From Geosiphon pyriformis (Eukaryota > Glomeromycota > Glomeromycetes > Archaeosporales > Geosiphonaceae), in contig JAAOMT010000718.1 of NCBI GenBank assembly GCA_016748015.1, positions 631,538 through 695,537 on the forward strand: a DNA stretch of 64,000 nt. Direction: 5' to 3'. The stretch's first letter is position 1; every line of letters begins with the position of its first letter. Both the position numbers and the translations under genes were made by a program. The notes beneath the pieces were generated by a model, which was not told the origin of the DNA, did no database searches, and saw only the letters and a list, made by a program, of their open reading frames with translations. Positions 21,963-33,041 of this stretch are shown piece after piece.

Positions 21963-22913
21963 TATTATTAGAAATTTTTGGTCTCTTTTTTTAAATATAA
22001 TTAATGTTAATTTACTAGTATTTTCTAATTATTAGAAGTTATTAAACCTTTAATTACTGAATTTATTTTCAAATTATTTTTTATAATTTAAACTGCTAGT
22101 TTTATAAATAAAATAACTAATTCTATATTAGTTATTTTTATAATTACTTTATAGTAAAATTTAACTTTTTTTTAAAAAATGGTTGTTTAAAAACTTATTA
22201 AAAATATATAATTACTTTGCTGTAAAAGTCAATTCTTTTACAGAAGTCTTGTTTGTAAACTATCCTAATAAATATAATTAAAATAAAAATATAAAAAAAA
22301 ATTTTGTTAAAAATTTTGTCTTCTGTTCAAATTTAAAGTTAATAATAGATTACTGAAATTTATAGCTAGTCAATTTCAAAATATTAATTGAGATTTGAGA
22401 AATTTTAAATAAACTAATTATAATTTTGTTGTTGTTTAATATAGTTTTTATTAGAATGATTTGTATAAATATTAAGAAAAATATTTTTAATGAAAATAAT
22501 TCTAGCTAAAATATATTTTTTTAAAGAAAGAAGCTTTTTTTTATACAGCTTATTATAATACTAGTTTATAAATTTGCACTTTTTTTTTGCTATTATTTTG
22601 TTAAACTAAAGATATATTTTAACAAATTACAAGTTATTTATATAAACTATTTAGTATTTTGGTAAACTATTAATTATTTTTACAAATTTTTACAAATTTT
22701 AATAAATTTTTAAATTTTACATAGTTTGAAGTATTGTGTGATCTAATTATTACAATTTGTGTATTGTATAAATTAAATTATTAATTAAATAGTAATTCAA
22801 ATAATTTAATAAAATAATAAGTAATAAATTGAAATAATAATATATATTAATTAATAATAAGAATTATAAAAATAATTTTATGCTAAATAATATTTCAAAT
22901 TTTATTGATAACA
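21963..22913 (-). repeat. AT-decayed 5' LTR of the older Gypsy element
   Basis: Starts TATTATTAG (for TGTTACCAG) and ends TTGATAACA. Its length of 951 bp and internal order match the other LTRs, with most C and G replaced by T and A. Together with 4151-5157, 13036-14615 and 21427-21962 it outlines one minus-strand element now split by two younger insertions. Confidence 0.75.
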
Positions 22914-25900
22914 TTATATTTGAAATTTCTTTGTCAATAAAAGCAGTAACCAAATTTGACAATATAAAAATATAATTAATTTTTTTTGATTCTTCTTGAA
23001 TTCTTTTATATAAAAAATTTAATAAATAAACTACTAACTAAAAAATTAACTAAACTTAAATCTACACATTTTTTGAAACTAATATTATGCTTAATACTAT
23101 CTTTATTAAAATTATTCTCAAAATAACAAAAATACTTTTATTAAATATATTGACTATAAAAAAATTAATAATAATTGTTTAATTCAAATATTATTTTAGA
23201 AATACTCTTATATATAAACTTAAAACAGTATTACTGGAGGTTTTTGGTCTCTTTTCTTGAATGTTGTTAATGTTAATTTGCTGTGAATTCATGTTCTCAG
23301 AAAGTAGTTAAACCTCTAGTAACTGAATTTATCTTTAAATTATCTCCTATAATTTGAACTGCTGGGCTTATAAGTAGAATGGCCAATTTCTTATTAGTTA
23401 CTTTATGTAGTTATACTGTAGTAAATGTCAACTCTTTCCCAGAAATTGCTCATCTGGAAGCTCACTAAAAATGTGTAGTTACTTTGCTGTGAAAATTAAC
23501 TCTTCTACAGGAATCTCATCTGTAGGCTACTTTAATAATTATAATAAGAAAAAAAATAAAAATAAAAGAAATATAAAAGAAATAGAATTTTATCAAGGGA
23601 AACGTTTTCTATCCAGACCTGGAGTCACTAACAGTTTACTGAAATTGGTAGCTAATCAATTTCAAAATGTTAATTGTGTTGAGAAAATTTCAAGTGTAAT
23701 AATCAAAGAATTTGGTTTTTGAATATTTAATTTTTATTTGAGATATGTAAAAAGTAATTTGTTCTAATTAAGATACTTAAAATAAGATACTATGGTAAGA
23801 TATGAGAAGATATATTTTCTTGAAAAAAGAAGCTCTTTTTTTATACAACTTGTTATAGTACTAGTTTTTTGAACTTGTACTTTTCTCTTTGCTACAATTT
23901 GGATGAATTAAAGATACATTTTGGCAAACTACAAGTTATTTTACTGAACTATTGATTATTTCGGCCAATTTTCATTAATTTCGTTAAATTTTGACTATGT
24001 TAAATGGTTCAGAGTATTGTGTAATTTAATCATTTTAATTTCTAGAGTACAAATTAAATTATTGATTGAGTAATAATATTTGATAATTTGATTAAATAAT
24101 AAGTAATAATCAAAAATAATAATAATATATGTTAATTAATAATAGGAATTATGAGGATAATTTCATGCTAATTAATAGCTAAATTCTACTGGTAATAAAA
24201 AAAACTGATTATTAAAAATCTTTAAAATTTTTGAAACATATTTAACTAAATATTTATTTACAATTAAAGTCACACTAATATTTAAATAATCTAAATTTAA
24301 ATTAAAAGTAAATACTCTTATACTTATAAACTTATTTACAACTTATGATTTGATACTAAAACAAAGCTTAGTCTTAGTAATAATTAAAATATTATTTTTT
24401 GATTCTTTATGTTATCTAATAATATTATCTTGCTTAACAAAAACATTTATTTTTTTAACATTATATGTAGCTATATTTTAAGTTAAATTACTTATTATAA
24501 ATGAAAATAAAATATTACCTTATTATTTAAATTAAAAAATTTTAGTTTATTTATAATAAATTTAATTAAACTTTTTAAAATTATTATGTTAGCTTTCAAA
24601 TTACCAAGTTTAGTAATAAAAATTTTGGATTTATTAAGAGATATATTCTAGAAAATATCAGAATTAATACATAAAAAAAAATTAAACAATGATTCATTAA
24701 CAGTCATGTTCAATACAAAGTCAACATTTAAAACAGATATTTTTACAATATATTATAATAATAACAAATAAAAAAAGCTATCCAATTTGCAAGAAATTTT
24801 AATGACATAATTAAACAAAAGCTTTAAAAAGTATTTAAGAATATTTAACTAAAAAACCAAAATTAAAATAACAGAAACTTTTTTAAAATCATTAACAAAT
24901 ATATCTATCAATAAATTACCAGTAAACAACTCAAATAAAAAATGTTTTGATTTATTACTTATCATAAAAGTTTATGTTATTCTATCAAAAAAAACCAGAC
25001 AAAACACAAAAATCTGCTTTTTAGCATATATAAAAATAAGACATTTTTTATCTGATTCTGAAAAAAAAATTTAAACTCTAATTAAATAGTTTAAAACTAC
25101 TCTTACAAATAGCTAAAATATAATTAAATATCTTATATTTAATATACTTAAAAAATAACAAACCAGTCCAAATCAAATTAATTTTTCTAAAGACAGAAAT
25201 CAAACAAATAGTAATATTTTTGGCTATAACAAACTTAAAACACACAATAATACAGTATATTCATATATAAAATACAGAATTATAAGATATAAAACATGTT
25301 TTCTTATTATAAAACTAGACTAAACATAATAAATTGTAAACAATAGTGCTTATTAATAAAGTATATAAGAAAGCACAATAGCAGTTTTTTTGATTTTATG
25401 TTAGTTTGTTAGTATTGGCTTTGGTAATATGTATTGAGTTTTTTTTAACAAGATTAATTATTTGAAAACAATTAGATTAATAATTTCAAAATTCTTAAAC
25501 TTAACCAAAGCTTTTTGTCAAAAACCAATAAATTGTATTTTAATAAAAACAATCTTATCAAATTTAGAAAATATTAATATTTTTAGATTGGCATTAACTA
25601 AAATTTTTTTTTTATAGCTAATTGTTTTATAGCTTTAAGACTATATTCTGATGTAAAAAATATTCTAATAATGTCTTAGAATTTTAAAAAAGTTAACACT
25701 TTTCCAAAACTGTTAATTTTATAAAATAATTTTTTTACAAACTTGAATTTATTATTTAAATTTTTGTCAAATATAGCCAAAAAGTTGATGTTTAATGCAA
25801 ATAATTTAACTAAATTAAAGTTTTTTTTTAATATATACATTTAAGTACCAAATAAAATCAATTGACAGAAATAATAAAAAAATAAAAACATTATTATTAT

Positions 25901-26374
25901 TATTAAAGCCAAAATTACATAAGCCAATAGAAAAAATTAATATTTTTTTAAAGTTAAAACACTTTATTTTTGGAATATTGGTGTAAAATTCAGCAGTTTT
26001 TTATTTTTATTTTTAGTATTATTGTTAATATTAAATATAGCCAAACTCTTAATCATATTATCAAAAAACTGTTCATGTTTTCAAAATGATTAACATTATA
26101 TAATAATATCTTGAATTCTAAATTTGCTTTATTACTTAAGTGTTTTACTTTATTAATTAATATTTTTGGCTTTTATATTAAACTTTTATTTATTGAACTT
26201 AAAACAACAATACAAGCCAATTTTTTTTAGATATAGTACTATTAATAATAATTGACAAAGCAATAAAAAAAAAGTTTATAATTTAAAAAATTGCAAATTT
26301 GAAATAGCAAAGAAAAACAAAACAAAAAAAACTAAAAACTTTTTTTATTAAATTAGCTCTTTAGAGAATTTTAG
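22914..26374 (-). mobile_element. AT-decayed LINE remnants enclosing an LTR
   Basis: No gene. On the minus strand, 25600-25840 aligns with the start of LINE ORF1 at 20690-20890; for instance AGCCAAAAAGTTGATGTTTA at 25779 stands against the block near 20845. The rest (22914-23228 and 24198-25600) is AT-rich and probably the same LINE, but I could not place it block by block. An LTR lies at 23229-24197. Confidence 0.5.
23229..24197 (-). repeat. Solo LTR of the Gypsy family, moderately decayed
   Basis: 969 bp, starting TATTACTGG (for TGTTACCGG) and ending CTACTGGTAATA. It is less decayed than 21963-22913 but more than element B. No internal region is attached on either side, so it reads as a solo LTR. 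Flanks ACAG and AAAA do not give a clear target duplication. Confidence 0.8.
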
Positions 26375-27345
26375 ATGTTGTTACCAGTAGAATTTTAGCT
26401 ATTAATTAGCATGAAATTACCCTCATAATTCCTATTATTAATTAGCATATATTATTATTATTTCGATTACCACTTATTATTTAATCAAATTATCAAATAT
26501 CATTACTCAATCAATAATCCGATTTGTACCATAGAAATTAAGATGATCAAATTACACAATACTCTGAACCATTTAATATAGTCAAAATTCGCCAAAATTA
26601 ATGAAAATTGGTCGAAATAATCAATAGTTTAGTAAAATAACTTGTAGTTTGCCGAAATGTATCTTTAATTCACCCAAATTGTAGCAAAGAGAAAAGTGCA
26701 AGTTCAAAAACTAGTACTATAACAAATTGTATAAAATAAGAGCTTCTCTCTTCAAGAAAATGTATCTTCTCATAATATCTTAACATAGTATCTTACTTTA
26801 GATATCTTAATTGGAACAAATCATCTTTTACACATTTCAAATAAAAATTAAATATTCGAAAAACAAATCCTTTGATTATTACACTTGAAATTCTCCCAAC
26901 ACAACTAACGTTTTGAAATTGATTAGCTACCAATTTCAGTAAACTGTTAGTGACTCCAGGCCTAAATAGAAAACGTTTTCTCTTGACAAAATTCTATTTC
27001 TTTTATATTTCTTTTCTTTTCTTATTACAATCATTAAGGTAGCCTACAGATGAGATTCCTGTAGAAGAGTTGACTTTCACAGCAAAGTAACTACACATTT
27101 TTAGTGAGCTTCTGAACGAGCAATTCCTGAGAAAGAGTTGACATTTACTACAACATAACTACACAAAGTAACTGGCATGGAATTGGCCATTCTACTTATA
27201 AGCTTGGCAGTTCAAATTATAGGAGATAATTTGAAGATAAATTCAGTTATTGGAGGTTCAACTGCTTCCAGAAAACGTGAAAGTAGCAACAGACAAACAT
27301 TAACAACATTCAAGAAAAGAGACCAAAAACCTCCGGTAACAATGT
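26375..27345 (+). repeat. Solo LTR with ATGT target duplication
   Basis: A 963-bp LTR at 26379-27341 with perfect TGTTACC...GGTAACA ends, flanked by ATGT on both sides (26375-26378 and 27342-27345). No internal sequence is present, so it arose by LTR-LTR recombination after insertion. It contains the TATA region near 26733 and the U3 repeat array at about 26590-26680. Confidence 0.9.
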
Positions 27346-27668
27346 AAAAAAAAGAAGTTTATTATTATAGTTTATGTTTTTGTATATAAATATATTTAAT
27401 TTTAAAAATTAAATTAATTAAATAAAACTAAAGTTGTTTTTTTTTTTAATAGTATTGTTTTTAATAATACTTAAAAAAAATTGTTAATTATCAAAAAATT
27501 TTAAATAAATAATTTTTATTTTAATATTTTATATTTAATATTTTTTTTAAAAATAATATTAAGCTATTTTATATAAATTTGCTTTTTAAGTTTTTTAAAT
27601 ACTATTATTTAAATTAATTTTGTTAATTTTTTTTAAAGTTGTTAAGTTTTTAGTAATTTTTAAATTTA
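27346..27668. other. AT-rich stretch, nothing recognised
   Basis: Almost pure A/T between the solo LTR and a decayed LTR. No ORF, RNA gene or motif is visible. It is probably decayed transposon sequence like its neighbours. Confidence 0.4.
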
Positions 27669-29468
27669 TGTTATTATTAAAAAAATTTAATTTATTAATT
27701 AACATAAAATTATTTTTATTATTTTTATTAAAAATTAATATTTTTATTATTTAATTAATAATCTAATTTAAATAATACACAAATATAAACAAATACTCTT
27801 TGTTTCCTTAATTTTATGACCATGACCAGAGCAAAGAGTAAAAAAGCTGCACCTGATATCTGTTCTGAGATATCTAATAAAATTTCAACCAAAGGAGCTC
27901 TCTTTGTTGTAGAAGCAACTAGGCAAAACGTTTTAGAGGCCTTTTTTTTATCTAGTAATCATAATAAGCTGCCTTTGATAGCCACTGAAGCAACTTCCTC
28001 ATCTTTGGCTGGTTTCTCACCAGTCAAAGTTTCCTTAAAGAAACACACTTGGGTTAGTCCCAGTATTGCCTTTACCCTGACTAAGAGTCCAAAAGTTTTT
28101 AATAATAGACCAATAAATAAGCTGGTTTTTCCCTTTATAGATTTAATACCTGGTGCTTCTAACACCATCTCTTTAAAAAAAATAGTCAAAAAAACCAAAA
28201 GTTCAGAAAAGTGGGGGCAATCACTTGCTTCTGCTATTGTTACACCAAACCCTTTTGTAGTTCCAAATGAGATTTTAGATGAGATCCCCATAGCATTATC
28301 TGGCACATTGTCCAAGATGGGCCAAGATTAACCACTGGCTGTGTTGCCAAATATGGTATCTTCTGACAGATCATTGCCAGTTTTAGAAGCAAAACAATTT
28401 CCTTCTATTGGGTTATCTGTTCTTGAGAATTGGGCTGATCAAATAGAGACTGAATTATCTTCTTCTCTAGTTTCTGGTGCTATTTCTGGTGGTGCTTAGG
28501 AAACTATTGCTAGTCATCAAAGGTTTGCTGAGTGAGTGGTCTTCACTCTGGTGTCTGATATTACTTTTAAGATTAAATTAGCTTATGTTAAGGCTCTTTT
28601 TCAGTCAGTACATGGTTTTTTGAATGCAAAGTCAGTATCAAAAGACAATGTAAAGCTGTTTTGTGTAGAATTTGCTTCTCAAGTGTCTTTGGAAGCTGCA
28701 TTTTTAGTTGAGCTTGCAAGCTCCGTACATTTGGCCACTTTCAAAATTGCCAAGTCTTTGGTGATTTCTGAGTCTGGTTCCCTTTCTGCTGCTGTTGCAC
28801 TGCATGATATGCCCTTGGGTGTGTCTACTGCTAACATTAAAATGGCTCTCAGTGTGTTTGGTAGTGTTACTCGTGTTGTGCTGAAGTCTACTGGTATTTG
28901 GCAGTATGTGGTGGTTTATTTTGAAAAGTTGAACTCTGCTGTGTCTGCTTTGAATTATTGGTCTGTCTTGGTGGACAAGAATAGTGTTAGAATCCTCTCT
29001 CTGGTGAATCAAAATGAGACTATTTTGTCTTGTGATAAGTTTAAGACCAAGTTGGTCAATCTTTTTTCTAAATGCACAGCTTTTGAAATTAGTAATATGA
29101 TTTCTTAAGTTGGTAGTTAGACATGCTTTATTTTTTGTTCTCCTGAGTCTGGTCATTATTTTCGGTTTGCTCTGATTATATTTGGTTCTCAAGCTGATTT
29201 GGATTCTGCTGTTGTCAAAACTGGTACACTAAAGAAGTGCCGTATTTGGTGGGAAACCTCTGGTTATCAGCATTGTTTTAAGTATCAAGAGTTGGGTTAT
29301 CTAACTGCTGATTATAAGGTTTCTTTGCCTCCTTCTCTCAAGTCTCCTAAGATGTTTACACTCCGCTGTTACGGTTTAAGAATTTAGCAAAAAGAATCAT
29401 AAAAATAATACAAACTATTCAATCATAATATAGCACAGTAATAATCTTAGAAAGGTAATGATTAACAT

Positions 29469-29560
29469 AGTAGCAAACACCATCTCGCGATAGTGGCAAG
29501 CACCAGTTCACAATAGCAGCCAACACCAACTGGTGATAGCAGCAAGCACCAGGTTGAAAT
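29469..29560. repeat. 23-bp minisatellite, at least four units
   Basis: Four consecutive 23-bp units (29469, 29492, 29515, 29538) share AGYRGCMARCACCA and end in -AT. A fifth begins at 29561 and runs into the assembly gap. The gap probably hides more units. Confidence 0.85.
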
Positions 29561-29562
29561 AT

Positions 29563-29900
29563 NNNNNNNNNNNNNNNNNNNNNNNNNNNNNNNNNNNNNN
29601 NNNNNNNNNNNNNNNNNNNNNNNNNNNNNNNNNNNNNNNNNNNNNNNNNNNNNNNNNNNNNNNNNNNNNNNNNNNNNNNNNNNNNNNNNNNNNNNNNNNN
29701 NNNNNNNNNNNNNNNNNNNNNNNNNNNNNNNNNNNNNNNNNNNNNNNNNNNNNNNNNNNNNNNNNNNNNNNNNNNNNNNNNNNNNNNNNNNNNNNNNNNN
29801 NNNNNNNNNNNNNNNNNNNNNNNNNNNNNNNNNNNNNNNNNNNNNNNNNNNNNNNNNNNNNNNNNNNNNNNNNNNNNNNNNNNNNNNNNNNNNNNNNNNN
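29563..29900. other. Assembly gap
   Basis: 338 unknown bases. It starts inside the 23-bp tandem array, so the true length may differ. Confidence 1.
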
Positions 29901-31537
29901 AGAAAAGCGCTAAAGACCATTAACATTCTGTGTTTCTAGATTAGAGAAACACATCAGGCAATTGCAAGGATAGCCTCAGAGAAGACCCCAGACAGTGGGT
30001 AGATTTCAGTTCAGCCTCTGAGAAGGAGTACATAAACACACACAACAATCAAGAATTAAAGAATAACTTACATCGCAACAGTAAAAAGAAAGCCTTCAGT
30101 GTAACAGTGACATTATCACACAAATAGAATTGAGGAACTCACGAAAGACTGATTGCAATTAAAGCGGGATATCAGCAATTAAATATAACAAGAAAACCAT
30201 CCCGTAACACCGCTTTGTTGGTTTTATATTTTATGCCAAAGCTTCTGCTCTTTTGAGCTCATCTGGATTTCCACTTCTGTCACTTTTTGTCTTTTCTTTG
30301 GTTGTTGTTAGTAATTCCATGATGCTATTCTGATTGTTTTCTTTGAAGTCTGATTTAACTAAGCTTTCTGCTTTGGTTGAGTCTATTGTTAAGCCAGTTG
30401 GTTCTTTGGTTAAATTGTTTGAACAATTTATTAATAGTGATCTGGTCTCAAGCAGCAAACTTGGTCTTAAAATCAATGAAGTTATGATGTATTTGGGTTT
30501 CTTTAGTAAAATTGTTGGTAAGTTGGAGAGAGAAGTGGTTTCTTTGAAGAACGAGTATTACATGAAAGATATAAACATGTTTGGTGATTTAGAGCACCCA
30601 GTTGATTTGGATAATGAAGTGTTCTCTAATTTGATGTCCCTTTGGGAACATGAATCTGTTGATGTTAAATCTGATGGCTTGAAGACAACTGAATGGCTGG
30701 TTGAATTGGTTCTTTGTAGTGTTACCTTGTTTTCTGTTGTTCAAAAGATGTCAGCTTTGGGTAAGTTTTCTTCAAGAGCTTCAACATAGTATAGTTTAAA
30801 CTGGCTTGAGTAGCTGGTTACATATAGAAAGCGCATAAACCACATTTAATTTAAGATCCTGCATAATCATATTGTATTAGATAGTGGTTGGGTCTTGTTC
30901 ATTAAACTTAATATATAATTAAATATAATAATCATATTATAAAATTATTTAAACTATATAACATTTAAAAAATTGTCAAAATATTTAAAAATTTGCTAAA
31001 ATATTTAATAATTTATTAAAATAAGGTGTAGCTTATTAAATATATATTTAGTTTATTAAAATAATAACCAAAAAAATGTTAAAACTCAAAATAATATTAT
31101 AATAAAATATATAAAAAATAATTTTTTAAAAAAAAATATATTTAAAAATATTAATTACAAATTAACAAAATAAATTTTTATTTTTAAAAACCCAAAACCT
31201 TTTTTATAATTTTATTATTTTGAAATTTATAATTAATAAAAATATTTTTTTTACTTTTATATATTATTAAGAAGTTTATAATCAAAACTTTTTGTTAAAA
31301 TTTGATTTTTATTACATATTATTAAATTTATAATTAAAAATTATTATAAAAAAATTAACTTTTATTATAAAGTAATTAATTAAGTAATTAATATAAAATT
31401 AGTTATTTTATTATAAGTTTAATAATATAAACAATCTAAAGTATAAAAGATAATTTAAAAATAAATTAACTTATTAATAATAAAACATAATTTAATATTA
31501 ATAATATTAAAAAAAATAACAAAAATTTTAATAATAA

Positions 31538-32880
31538 TATTTTTATTTGCTGTTATTATTTTGTAAAATATATTTAAAAAATATTTTTGTTGTTAATATT
31601 AAAAATGCTTTTAATGTTTTTGGTAATATTTTTTAAATTATATTAAAGCTTATTAATATTTATTTTAAGTTTTTGATATAATTATAACTATTTTTGCTTA
31701 TTAATTAATTTTAATAATAAAAAATTATTGTCTTTAAAATTAATCAATTGAATTTTAAGTTTATAATTATATTTATTTTATTTTTTAATTTTTTAATTTT
31801 TTTTAATAATTAAAGTATACTATTATTATTTTTGGTTTTTAAAAAACTTAAATATTATAATTGTTAAAATTAATACTTTAAAAAAAATTATATTTGATAA
31901 AAAATATTTAATTATTAACAATATTTTAAATATTAAAATTTTGATTATATAGTTTTTATTCAAATTTGTAATTAGTTTTAAAGTTTTTAAATTTTATTTT
32001 GTTAATAAAAAATTTTATGTTGAAACTGTTATTTTTTTAGTTTTTTTTATGATTAATATTGTTGTTAATTTTATAATTAATTTTAAATTAATATTTTTAG
32101 AAAAATTGTTGAAAATTTAAGTAAAAATATTATTAATCTTAAAATAAATAGTTTTTTTAATAATAATTTCAAGTTTTTATTAATAAAAATATTTTTGTTA
32201 AAATAATAGAATTTTAAAAGTTACAAATTTTTAATATTAAATTTAATACCAATAAAATTGTTATATAATTAACTAATTTATTTTTAATAGTAATAATTTA
32301 ATTGTAATTATATATAAAATAATAGGTTTAAATATGTTTATTTTTTGTAAATTAATGTAATTTAGTTTAATTTGAATTTGAATTTAATTATATTTAAAAA
32401 ATACATAAATCATGTTTAATATAAAATATTTTATGATTATATAATATTAAATAATAATTAGATTATATATTAAACTAAAAATTATTGTATTATTTTTAAT
32501 TTTTATTAAAAAAATGTTTTTTTTGTTTATTGTTATCAAAGTATAAATTATTAATATTTACAAAATAATCAAATTTTTTGTTTTTAAAAATATTTGATAT
32601 ATAATTATTTTTATTTAAATATATTTGTATTTGAATTTAGATTTTATTAAAAATTATATACATAATTAAATTTAAAGTTTTTATATAATTTATATATTAT
32701 TGTTGGTTTTATATAATTATACAAATTTTATAATATATTTATTTAATTTTAATTTATTATATTGTTAACATAAAAATTAAATATTATGCATATAATTGTA
32801 ATTAAAAACAGCATTATAAATAAAATGAATTAAAAAATATTAAAATTAAATTTTATAACTTTATATAATTATTTAAAGTT
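31538..32880 (+). mobile_element. AT desert that is a decayed LINE ORF1
   Basis: Over 90 percent A/T by eye and without ORFs. At 31553-31690 the plus strand still aligns with LINE ORF1 28788-28925: AATATTAAAAATGCTTTTAA stands against AACATTAAAATGGCTCTCAG, followed by TGTTTTTGGTAATATTTTTT against TGTGTTTGGTAGTGTTACTC. Differences are C to T and G to A. Beyond about 32100 I could not place it. Confidence 0.5.
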
Positions 32881-33041
32881 TTTTAAGTTATTTTAAATTG
32901 TTTCTTGACCAATCAGCGATTAATAAAACTATATGTATTTTAGAAAACTTTTTTCAAGATCGGCACCAAAATTTTTTTACGCGTCATTCGAATTTACAAT
33001 AAGATCAAAGAAGGATATTTTAAATTCCCTTTTATACTAGG
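32881..33041 (+). promoter_or_regulatory. Promoter region of the DEAD-box helicase
   Basis: Composition changes abruptly from AT desert. It contains CCAAT (GACCAATCAGCG near 32908) and an ACGCGT hexamer (MluI/MCB type) at 32979-32984, about 60 bases before the ATG. No TATA box is evident. The role is inferred. Confidence 0.4.

Larger units (their letters stand above)
29367..30209. repeat. Solo LTR of a second family with CCGC target duplication
   Basis: An 843-bp insertion (338 of them unknown bases) starting TGTTACGG and ending CCGTAACA, flanked by CCGC at 29363-29366 and 30210-30213. Removing it plus one CCGC restores the LINE ORF1 frame. The terminal 8 bases are inverted repeats, TG...CA type, as in LTRs. 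It differs from the 960-bp LTR family in sequence. The orientation is not determined. Confidence 0.8.
27816..30789 (+). pseudogene. LINE ORF1 (RRM-like, zinc knuckle) split by an LTR
   Basis: ATG at 27816 (MTMTRAKSKKAAPD). Open to a TAA at about 28328, then further segments at 28536-29108 and 29199-29387. The RRM-like block HDMPLGVSTANIKMALSVFG (about 28803) matches the LINE ORF1 at 20984-19431. A worn zinc knuckle follows at about 29240-29310 (CRIWW...HCFKYQELGYLTADYK). Joining 29366 to 30214 across the LTR keeps the frame (SPKMFTLRFVGFIFYAKASA), which confirms the insertion. The C-terminal part, from about 30330, has helical heptad-like runs. Several stops are present. Confidence 0.78.
27800..30925 (+). 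mobile_element. ORF1-only LINE derivative, interrupted by a solo LTR
   Basis: The plus strand carries ORF1 from 27816, interrupted at 29367-30209 by an unrelated LTR, then the rest of ORF1 to the TAG at 30787-30789. The family's 3' tail follows at once (30790-30915). No endonuclease, RT or RNase H sequence lies between ORF1 and the tail, so ORF2 is wholly absent. Confidence 0.75.
27669..31537 (+). repeat. AT-decayed LTR split by a LINE insertion
   Basis: The left part (27669 to about 27799) begins TGTTATTAT and follows the LTR start. After the LINE, 30930-31100 follows the U3 repeat array (CTATATAACATTTAAAAAAT and following against 26575), and 31390-31537 follows the LTR end. Both limits are approximate. 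The LINE at about 27800-30925 is therefore younger than this LTR. Confidence 0.6.

Noticed and set aside
23229-27341. LTRs at 23229-24197 and 26379-27341 as ends of one element
   Set aside because: They are in opposite orientation, and the second has its own target duplication.
29462-29926. ORFs across the run of unknown bases
   Set aside because: Open only because unknown bases contain no stops.
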